Assembly: GCA_964489695.1 (NCBI GenBank)
Contig: CAZAZP010000035.1
Span: forward strand, 1 to 7,074
Length of the DNA: 7,074 nt
Source of the DNA: CAYUXU01 sp964489695
Lineage (GTDB): Bacteria > Bacillota_I > Bacilli_A > Erysipelotrichales > Erysipelotrichaceae
Direction of reading: 5' to 3'
The position numbers and the translations under genes were made by a program. A model generated the notes under the pieces. That model searched no databases and had not been told where the DNA came from. It saw only the letters and a list, made by a program, of their open reading frames with translations. Shown one piece after another: positions 1-4,372 of this stretch (position 1 is the stretch's first letter; each line of letters starts with the position of its first letter).

Positions 1-9
1 TTGATTGAT

Positions 10-495
10 TTATAAACCAGCGTTTCTTAAAGCTTTTAAGAAGTCGATTTCTTCATTAGTTGGAATCATCCGACTAGTAAGTGATCCGCCACGCAATTCA
101 GCAATCTGACGATAGATAGCAGCATCTTCTGCCGTAGCTGCGATAGATTTTGTTACCATCACATATTTAGTTCCTGCCACAGGGGCTGCGTTTCCAACGT
201 TAACGACTTCAATGTCTAAGCCCGCTTCGATTAAGCGTAAAGCATCGGTTGGTAACTTGCAAACTACAAATAGTGTTTCATCAGGATTGGCATGAGCGTA
301 ATCAATCATTTCTTGAACGGATAAAACTAAAACCTTGTTTCCACGAGCCGCTAATGGTAGTGCCATTTTCTGAATAGGATCAGCCGCAACTTGATCGTTA
401 ACTACGATAATAGCTTTAGCACCGATACTATTCATCCAAACTACTGCGACTTGGCCATGAATTAATCGATTATCAATTCTTAAGTGTGTAATCAT
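10..495 (-). CDS. PTS mannose/fructose/sorbose-family IIB component
   Basis: Cytoplasmic phosphotransfer subunit of a mannose-class PTS. It takes phosphate from a IIA domain onto a histidine and passes it to the sugar entering through IIC/IID. The 161-residue product has the usual length of a stand-alone IIB. Near the N-terminus is the family signature RIDNRLIHGQV, with the phosphorylated histidine at residue 13, followed by alternating strands and helices of the IIB fold (for example AKAIIVVND and VLVLS). An in-frame ATG 12 nt upstream (507) would place the start inside the GGAGG ribosome binding site, so I chose ATG 495, 5 nt from GGAGG. It lies downstream of the ROK kinase but has its own promoter and cre-like boxes. 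No IIA is fused or adjacent in the window; the next gene to the left is not visible. Substrate unknown. Confidence 0.93.
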   Translation of the reverse strand: MITHLRIDNRLIHGQVAVVWMNSIGAKAIIVVNDQVAADPIQKMALPLAARGNKVLVLSVQEMIDYAHANPDETLFVVCKLPTDALRLIEAGLDIEVVNVGNAAPVAGTKYVMVTKSIAATAEDAAIYRQIAELRGGSLTSRMIPTNEEIDFLKALRNAGL

Positions 496-500
496 ATAAA

Positions 501-505
501 CCTCC
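501..505 (-). promoter_or_regulatory. Ribosome binding site that fixes the IIB start
   Basis: GGAGG on the minus strand, 5 nt before ATG 495. The last two bases of the GGAGG belong to the upstream in-frame ATG (505-507), which therefore cannot use this site, so the shorter 161-residue protein is favoured. Confidence 0.8.
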
Positions 506-517
506 ATATTCTAAGAT

Positions 518-546
518 AATATAGCACTTATGCTTCGGATAAGCAA
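518..546 (-). promoter_or_regulatory. Second candidate promoter for IIB, close to the gene
   Basis: Read on the minus strand: TTGCTT (541-546), a 17-nt spacer, then TATATT (518-523) preceded by TGC, giving an extended -10. The -35 matches consensus at only 3 of 6 positions and is covered by the leftmost cre-like box, so a bound repressor would block it. Transcription would start about 5-7 nt before the ribosome binding site, giving a very short leader. It is weaker evidence than the upstream promoter at 588-596; both may act. Confidence 0.4.
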
Positions 547-555
547 GCGCTTTCA
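542..555 (-). promoter_or_regulatory. cre-like box 3 upstream of IIB
   Basis: Minus strand TGAAAGCGCTTGCT matches the cre consensus TGWAANCGNTNWCA at 12 of 14 positions and keeps the central CG. It overlaps the -35 of the promoter nearer the gene. It could be bound by CcpA or another LacI-family regulator. Confidence 0.5.
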
Positions 556-559
556 TCAA

Positions 560-573
560 TATTAGCGCTTACT
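560..573 (-). promoter_or_regulatory. cre-like box 2 upstream of IIB
   Basis: Minus strand AGTAAGCGCTAATA matches the cre consensus at 12 of 14 positions, missing the first T and the C of the terminal CA. It has the palindromic core AGCGCT and touches box 1 at base 573. It is a weaker candidate than box 1. Confidence 0.4.
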
Positions 574-586
574 GTAACCGCTTACA
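573..586 (-). promoter_or_regulatory. cre box 1 (catabolite-responsive element) upstream of IIB
   Basis: The plus strand reads TGTAACCGCTTACA, which fits the cre consensus TGWAANCGNTNWCA at every position and is nearly palindromic. On the minus strand it begins directly after the TATAAT of the upstream promoter and so covers the expected transcription start. CcpA with HPr-Ser-P bound there is expected to repress the gene when a preferred sugar is present. The regulator itself is not encoded in this window. Confidence 0.75.
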
Positions 587-587
587 T

Positions 588-596
588 ATTATAACA
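588..596 (-). promoter_or_regulatory. Extended -10 promoter for IIB
   Basis: Minus strand TGTTATAAT is a perfect extended -10 (TGn-TATAAT). No good -35 is seen 16-18 nt upstream, as is common for extended -10 promoters. The expected start lies about 7 nt downstream, inside cre box 1. It lies between the ROK stop (626) and the IIB start. No terminator separates ROK from IIB, so IIB may also be read from the ROK transcript. Confidence 0.65.
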
Positions 597-625
597 TAAT
601 AAAACTAAAAGCTACTATCTTTTGC

Positions 626-1525
626 TCATAATCCTTGAGATTTTGGTAACATCGCTGCGCCAATAATCCCAGGTTCTTGTAAAGACGCTAATTCAAAGGG
701 TACTTCATCCATTTGATCATGGACTAAAGCTTTAAAACTAGCAATTACTTCCGCTAAATAAGCATCAGCGGATTTACTGACCCCACCACCAATTACATAA
801 ACATGCGGGTCAACGACTAAAGAAATATAAGATAACATCCGCGCAAAATCACGTGCCATTTCAGTAATGATGGCTTGGGCTTCATAATTCCCCGCAGCTT
901 TTAATTCAAACACAGTTTTTGTGTCTTTAATATTGGGATCAATTCGTTGTTGGGCTTTGCGTAAAATAGCTGGACCACTAGCTTCGCTTTCCACTGCTCC
1001 AGCACTTAAGCCACTATATTCTTCGTTAGTATCTTTGATAATTAGATTACCGATTTCACCTGCGTAACCTAAACGACCAGAAATTACTTTACCTGCTGAG
1101 ATAAAGGCACCGCCGATTCCGGTAGAATGGGTAATATAATAAACACTATCATAACCAACTCCCGCCCCGACTAAAGCTTCGGCTAATCCAGCGACGTTAG
1201 CATCATTATCCATAAAGGTTGGCAAACCAAAAGCTTGTTCGATCTTTTCAATTATTGGATAACCTTTTAAGGCGGGGATATTGGTTGCTAAAGTAATCCG
1301 ACCAGCTTTGGTATCCACTGGACCCGGAATACCAATCCCAATGCCTACCGTCTCTTGATCAATCGCTAAGCGTTGAATAGTTTTAATCATATTTTCCATA
1401 ATCACTTCTGCGCTGGCCTTAGCTAAACTATCAGCCACTACCAACTCTAATATTTCACCAGCTGAGCTGACGCGGGCTGCTCGAATATTGGTGCCACCGA
1501 TATCTACTCCAATATAATTTTTCAT
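626..1525 (-). CDS. ROK-family sugar kinase lacking the zinc site
   Basis: Likely phosphorylates a free hexose or hexose derivative with ATP in the cytoplasm. The 299-residue length is normal for the family. It shows the N-terminal phosphate-binding motif VDIGGTN (7-13), GIGIPGPVD (63-71), DNDAN (106-110) with probable catalytic Asp108, the glycine-rich THSTGIGGAF (132-141), and GEIGN (156-160). The ROK zinc histidine after GEIG is Asn160, and the three cysteines of CxCGxxGCxE align with Tyr170, Gly172 and Ala177; Glu179 is kept. The protein is therefore predicted not to bind the structural zinc. ATG 1525 is preceded by AAGGAAGG at 8 nt. The gene lies between IID and IIB and has its own candidate promoter. 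Sugar specificity (glucose, fructose, mannose, N-acyl sugar or glycoside) cannot be read from the sequence. Confidence 0.9.
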   Translation of the reverse strand: MKNYIGVDIGGTNIRAARVSSAGEILELVVADSLAKASAEVIMENMIKTIQRLAIDQETVGIGIGIPGPVDTKAGRITLATNIPALKGYPIIEKIEQAFGLPTFMDNDANVAGLAEALVGAGVGYDSVYYITHSTGIGGAFISAGKVISGRLGYAGEIGNLIIKDTNEEYSGLSAGAVESEASGPAILRKAQQRIDPNIKDTKTVFELKAAGNYEAQAIITEMARDFARMLSYISLVVDPHVYVIGGGVSKSADAYLAEVIASFKALVHDQMDEVPFELASLQEPGIIGAAMLPKSQGL

Positions 1526-1547
1526 ATTATTAACCTTCCTTAAGGCT

Positions 1548-1556
1548 ATTATAGCA
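1548..1556 (-). promoter_or_regulatory. Extended -10 promoter for the ROK kinase
   Basis: Minus strand TGCTATAAT, a perfect extended -10. It begins 1 nt after the U-tract of the IID terminator. The only -35 candidate (TTAAAG-like, about 18 nt upstream) lies inside the terminator hairpin and is poor. The predicted start falls at the ribosome binding site, giving a leader of roughly 16 nt, so this promoter is plausible but tight. Confidence 0.5.
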
Positions 1557-1557
1557 G

Positions 1558-1587
1558 AAAAAAAAGATTGGCTTTAAGCCAATCTTT
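1558..1587 (-). terminator. Rho-independent terminator of the IIC-IID operon
   Basis: A perfect 11-bp stem (1563-1573 with 1577-1587, arm AAAGATTGGCT) with a 3-nt loop, followed on the minus strand by a run of Ts (1558-1565, partly in the stem). It lies 21 nt after the IID stop and ends the IIC-IID transcript. A weaker T-rich stretch on the other side (1585-1597) is not needed, since no plus-strand gene ends here. Confidence 0.9.
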
Positions 1588-1608
1588 CTTTGTTTTTACT
1601 TAATAAAA

Positions 1609-2439
1609 TTACATCATTCCAACAGCACCAGCGATGAATGCTAGAACTGCTAAGATCATGATAGTCTTAAGTGGACTAACTTTTTTAACTTTAACTAAGT
1701 AGTAGCAACCGAAAGTAACTAGGATTGGAATTAAGTATGGTAGAATTCCATCTAGCGCTTTTTGGATACCAGGAGTCTTTTGAACAACTTCACCAGCGTC
1801 GTTAACTAATTCTTGAGCCAAGAAAGAGTCTTTAATCTTTAAGCTAGCTAAGATTGATGGTACGAATCCACCAATAACAGTTAGACCTAAAACACCAGCG
1901 GCGGTTTGAAGTTTATCAAATCCACCAGCTCCACTAACGTCGTTAATAACGTTAACACCTTGTTTGTAACCATAATAGAATAGTGGCCATTTAACAAGGA
2001 ATAAAGCTAGTAGTGGACCAGTTGTAGCAATAACTGATAGCCAGCTACCTTCAGCAGCTAAACCAGCACCAATAATGTTGAATGGTGGAGTAATTAATAC
2101 TGCTTGAATCGTATCACCGATACCAGCTAATGGGCCCATTAAGGCAACTTTTAAGTTATCACCAACTTCAGGTTGATAGTTTTCTTCAAGAGCAACGTCA
2201 GCTCCATGAATTAATGATGATCCACCTGGGTGGCAGTTATAGAATACCATATGACGTTCTAGTTGACGGCATTGGTCTTCTTCTGAACTATAAAGTTCTT
2301 TAATAATTGGAACCATTGCGTAAGCATAACCAGCAGCTTGCATACGTTCGTAGTTCCAGCACCATTGAAGTGCCCAACTGTGACGGCTACAAGATTTTGC
2401 TAAAGCTTTTTTGCTAAGTTTGTTACCAGTTTGAGCCAT
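1609..2439 (-). CDS. PTS mannose/fructose/sorbose-family IID component
   Basis: Membrane subunit that, with IIC, forms the sugar channel of a mannose-class PTS. It is 276 residues, the normal IID length. Recognisable features are the amphipathic N-terminal region with WNYERMQAAGYAYAM (28-42), ALEEN (83-87), the conserved KVALMGPLAGIGDTI (97-111), and hydrophobic segments around 120-150, 181-200, 230-250 and 257-276. ATG 2439 is preceded by AAGGAGG (2450-2456) at 10 nt, inside the end of IIC. The 2-nt gap to IIC indicates co-transcription and probably translational coupling. The N-terminal half is unusual in carrying Cys17, Cys27, Cys57 and Cys69 and the motif FYNCHPGG, where I would expect a residue pattern like FFNTHP. 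The family call is not in doubt. Confidence 0.95.
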   Translation of the reverse strand: MAQTGNKLSKKALAKSCSRHSWALQWCWNYERMQAAGYAYAMVPIIKELYSSEEDQCRQLERHMVFYNCHPGGSSLIHGADVALEENYQPEVGDNLKVALMGPLAGIGDTIQAVLITPPFNIIGAGLAAEGSWLSVIATTGPLLALFLVKWPLFYYGYKQGVNVINDVSGAGGFDKLQTAAGVLGLTVIGGFVPSILASLKIKDSFLAQELVNDAGEVVQKTPGIQKALDGILPYLIPILVTFGCYYLVKVKKVSPLKTIMILAVLAFIAGAVGMM

Positions 2440-2441
2440 TA

Positions 2442-3167
2442 TTAAGCAACCTCCTTCGCAGTGTATAAAGCACCAGCAGCAGCTCCAAGAAGAGCTAAGC
2501 CTAACGTACCTACACCCATGTAAGCAAACAAGACATATCCGACAACCATGAATGGCCAGAATTTCTTAAGATCCATGTAAGATAGTAATAAAGCAAAACC
2601 AACAGCTGGAAGAGCCTTACCAACTACTGCTAGACCATTAGTAACCCATTGCAATTTAGCTGCCGCATCAGCAATACCAGTTAGGCTATCAATTAATAAT
2701 AATCCGATAAATACTGGTAAGAAACGCGATAGAATCCAAGGAATAGTTCCTGCTAAAGTCCACATTTCAAATTTCTTAATACTGTTTTGTGCTAACGCTT
2801 TGTCAGCTAAGTGTTGGAATACCGTTGTGGTAGCCCGACCTAAAATATCCATTTGGGTCATAATTAAGCTTAGAGTAACCGCAACAGTTAAACCGATATC
2901 ATAGCTACCTGTATTTTTAGCTACAACAGTACCAAACATTGCTCCAGTAACATAGTCGGGAATTGTAGCTCCACCATAAGTGTGGAAACCAATGCTCATT
3001 AATAGCATAGTTGCGCCAATTTGGAAACCAAGATTGACATCACCAACAATTAGACCGGCAACGATCCCAGATAATAATGCGGTCCGGATACCTACGCCTG
3101 AAAGGTTCATGACCATTGCAAAACCTGACCATAATCCTAACAGTAAGGCAACCATAAATGTGTTCAT
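2442..3167 (-). CDS. PTS mannose/fructose/sorbose-family IIC component
   Basis: Sugar-translocating membrane subunit, partner of the IID encoded 2 nt downstream. The 241-residue product is almost entirely hydrophobic. It contains LGFQIGATMLLMSIGFHT (46-63) and GGATIPDYVTGAMFGT (65-80), which match the conserved GxxIGAT and GGAxxPDY regions of IIC proteins. A further in-frame GTG at 3179 overlaps the AGGAGGTG ribosome binding site, so ATG 3167 (9 nt from that site) is the better start. It is first in the operon, behind a promoter near 3193-3201 and a long upstream region with an 11-bp repeat array. Mannose-class operons often continue with IIAB; here IIAB is absent and IIB stands apart. The substrate cannot be assigned. 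Confidence 0.95.
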   Translation of the reverse strand: MNTFMVALLLGLWSGFAMVMNLSGVGIRTALLSGIVAGLIVGDVNLGFQIGATMLLMSIGFHTYGGATIPDYVTGAMFGTVVAKNTGSYDIGLTVAVTLSLIMTQMDILGRATTTVFQHLADKALAQNSIKKFEMWTLAGTIPWILSRFLPVFIGLLLIDSLTGIADAAAKLQWVTNGLAVVGKALPAVGFALLLSYMDLKKFWPFMVVGYVLFAYMGVGTLGLALLGAAAGALYTAKEVA

Positions 3168-3176
3168 ATAATGATA

Positions 3177-3184
3177 CACCTCCT
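3177..3184 (-). promoter_or_regulatory. Ribosome binding site that fixes the IIC start
   Basis: Minus strand AGGAGGTG, a near-perfect Shine-Dalgarno sequence 9 nt before ATG 3167. Its last three bases are the upstream in-frame GTG, which cannot serve as start. Confidence 0.8.
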
Positions 3185-3192
3185 ATGCTTGA

Positions 3193-3201
3193 AGTATATC
3201 A
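3193..3201 (-). promoter_or_regulatory. Extended -10 promoter of the IIC-IID operon
   Basis: Minus strand TGATATACT (TGn-TATACT). The T-rich stretch upstream has no good -35, which fits an extended -10 or an activator-dependent promoter. Predicted start is near 3186, directly before the ribosome binding site, so the leader would be about 20 nt. Confidence 0.55.
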
Positions 3202-3212
3202 AAGTGCTTACA
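3199..3212 (-). promoter_or_regulatory. cre-like box over the IIC promoter
   Basis: Minus strand TGTAAGCACTTTGA matches the cre consensus at 12 of 14 positions but has CA in place of the central CG. It sits between the -35 and -10 positions of the IIC promoter. It shares TGTAAGC with the perfect cre box before IIB, which suggests common control of both PTS units. Confidence 0.4.
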
Positions 3213-3245
3213 AAAAGAAAAGAGAAAACACATAAATTTCACACA

Positions 3246-3307
3246 TTATTCCAAATATTTACCAAAATTATCCCAAATTTGGTAGTTATTTCCCATTTAT
3301 TTCCAGT
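3246..3307. repeat. Array of five 11-bp units in the divergent promoter region
   Basis: Plus-strand units are TTATTCCAAAT (3246-3256), ATTTACCAAAA (3257-3267), TTATCCCAAAT (3268-3278), a 7-nt interruption (3279-3285), TTATTTCCCAT (3286-3296) and TTATTTCCAGT (3297-3307). Their loose consensus is TTATTYCCAAT, or TTGGRAATAA on the other strand. The period equals about one helix turn, so the cores within each block face the same side of the DNA. The array lies roughly 50-120 bp upstream of the IIC start, where an activator would bind, and about 25 bp upstream of the -35 of the divergent plus-strand promoter. It is either a multi-site operator or phased A/T-rich curved DNA. No regulator gene is in the window. 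Confidence 0.55.
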
Positions 3308-3331
3308 TTACCGCAGCTTTACTGGTTATTC

Positions 3332-3360
3332 TTTACTTAAATCTCACTTTTTAATATACT
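3332..3360 (+). promoter_or_regulatory. Promoter of the small membrane protein gene at 3385
   Basis: TTTACT (3332-3337), a 17-nt spacer and TATACT (3355-3360): a good vegetative promoter matching 4/6 and 5/6. Start expected near 3367, about 18 nt before the ATG. Confidence 0.7.
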
Positions 3361-3384
3361 GGAAATAGAACTGGAGAGATGACT

Positions 3385-3800
3385 ATGCAACTTAAAATAT
3401 TCAAACGCTTAAATGCAATTCTTTATTTCATGCTCGGAGCGGTCTTAGTTTTTATTATCTTTATGTTAGTTAAATTTGGTTTCCATTGGCCGTTTATGTG
3501 GGAAATATTCGTCGCTATTTTTATTTATAATATTATCTGTTTCTTTATTTATAAAACCTTAGAAAAAAACTGGGATAAATCAATTATTCAAAAAATGGCG
3601 ATTAATAATCAAATAGCGATTGCTAACATCAAAAAATCAGCTTTAGCTTTCCCTTTTAAAGATTCTAGTGGTAATCATTATAATATGTGGCAAATTGAAA
3701 TTGAATATGTTGATCAAGATTATAATCACCACCAAACGGTGATTTTTGAGAAAATGAACCATGCCGTTAACCTGATTCCCTTAGGAACAATTTTTGTTAC
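3385..3800 (+). CDS. Partial small membrane protein, DUF3592-like (3' end lost in gap)
   Basis: Function not recognised. The first 138 complete codons are visible before the run of Ns. There are two predicted membrane helices (about 12-31 and 38-57), then a soluble part from about 60 with a beta-strand pattern: NNQIAIANI (74-82), MWQIEIEYVD (101-110), HHQTVIFE (115-122) and the ending LIPLGTIFV (130-138). This layout, with a dG-type turn and a terminal PxGTxV, resembles DUF3592-type proteins, so only a few residues are probably missing. The ATG at 3379 directly abuts GGAGAG (3373-3378); the ATG at 3385, 6 nt away, is the better start. It has its own promoter and diverges from the IIC-IID operon. 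The reading frame appears to continue past the Ns only by chance. Confidence 0.65.
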
Positions 3801-3900
3801 NNNNNNNNNNNNNNNNNNNNNNNNNNNNNNNNNNNNNNNNNNNNNNNNNNNNNNNNNNNNNNNNNNNNNNNNNNNNNNNNNNNNNNNNNNNNNNNNNNNN
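3801..3900. other. Assembly gap: exactly 100 unknown bases
   Basis: A run of exactly 100 Ns, the conventional placeholder for a scaffold gap of unknown length. The left side is the near-end of a membrane protein, the right side starts in the middle of a SIS-domain protein. Roughly 100 or more residues of the latter are missing, so the true gap should exceed about 300 bases. A misjoin is also possible. Confidence 0.95.
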
Positions 3901-4311
3901 TCTAATTCTGGTAATAACCAAGTAACTTTAGAATTTGCGCGTTATGCTCGCAGTCAAGGTATCCCAGTAATAGTATTAACTAACACCGAATATTCCGCTT
4001 ATTTAAAACCACGCCACTCTAGTGGGACACGCTTAATGGACCACGGTGATGTGGTTATTTCAAATTGTACGCCGATTGGTGATGCTGCTTTAGCTTTACC
4101 CGATTTCCCAGTTAAAGTTGGTTCAACTTCTAGTATCCCTTTTATTTTTCTAATTAATGCCATTTTAGCGGAAACTGTGAATCTTTGTTTAAAACAAGGC
4201 TTTAAACCTGATGTCTATTATAATGGTAGCTTACGTGTTAATGACCCCGCCATTGGTGAGCATAACTTCGCTATTGTTGACAAGTACTTTTATCGGATGA
4301 AAAACCTTTAA
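3901..4311 (+). CDS. Partial SIS-domain phosphosugar-binding protein, UPF0309-like (5' end lost in gap)
   Basis: C-terminal 136 residues of a protein of the SIS (sugar isomerase) fold, of the UPF0309/COG4821 type, which is usually about 240-250 residues. It begins exactly at the SNSGNN motif, the serine-rich phosphosugar-binding loop of SIS domains, followed by a Rossmann-like strand IPVIVLTN, then the family-typical RHSSGTRL, VISNCTPIGDAAL, VKVGSTSS and near the end EHNFAIVDKY. These proteins bind phosphosugars; the exact reaction is not established. A role beside a PTS and a sugar kinase is plausible: isomerising, deaminating or sensing the imported sugar phosphate. The start and ribosome binding site are in the gap. 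A bidirectional terminator follows 10 nt after the stop. Confidence 0.8.
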   Translation, partial: SNSGNNQVTLEFARYARSQGIPVIVLTNTEYSAYLKPRHSSGTRLMDHGDVVISNCTPIGDAALALPDFPVKVGSTSSIPFIFLINAILAETVNLCLKQGFKPDVYYNGSLRVNDPAIGEHNFAIVDKYFYRMKNL

Positions 4312-4321
4312 GATTTTTAAA

Positions 4322-4361
4322 AAAAACAGCCATCACATATCATTTACTATTGGCTGTTTTT
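4322..4361. terminator. Bidirectional terminator between the SIS gene and murJ
   Basis: A perfect 11-bp stem (4322-4332 with 4351-4361, arm AAAAACAGCCA) around an 18-nt loop. Ts follow on both strands: five plus more on the plus side, eight on the minus side. It lies between two converging genes and can end both transcripts. Confidence 0.88.
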
Positions 4362-4372
4362 ATTTTGGCTGA

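Noticed and set aside
496..507. Longer start for IIB at ATG 507
   Set aside because: This ATG overlaps the GGAGG that serves ATG 495, and homologues begin close to the RIDNRLIHGQ motif.
525..541. Inverted repeat CTTAT-n7-ATAAG before IIB as a regulatory hairpin
   Set aside because: Only 5 bp with A-T pairs, and it overlaps the candidate -35/-10 spacer; no reason to give it a separate role.
606..622. Hairpin after ROK (AAAAG...CTTTT) as a terminator
   Set aside because: Only 5 bp, almost all A-T, with no T-run following. It would not stop polymerase.
2980..3171. Plus-strand open frame of 63 codons
   Set aside because: It lies wholly opposite the IIC gene, has no ribosome binding site and its composition mirrors the IIC codons.
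3273..3282. Perfect palindrome CCAAATTTGG as a separate operator
   Set aside because: It spans the end of one 11-bp unit and the spacer, so it is counted as part of the repeat array; 10-bp A/T-rich palindromes arise easily.
3171..3368. Plus-strand open frame of 65 codons
   Set aside because: It covers the promoter region with the repeat array, overlaps the IIC start, has no ribosome binding site and shows no protein-like pattern.
3181..3378. A sigma-54 (-24/-12) promoter for the mannose PTS operon
   Set aside because: Many Firmicute mannose PTS operons use sigma-54 with a LevR-type activator, but I find no TGGCAC-N5-TTGC-like pair here, while a good sigma-A extended -10 is present.
3379..4311. 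A single 310-residue fusion of a membrane domain and a SIS domain
   Set aside because: The frame is bridged by exactly 100 Ns. The two sides belong to unrelated families and the N-terminal half of the SIS protein is missing.
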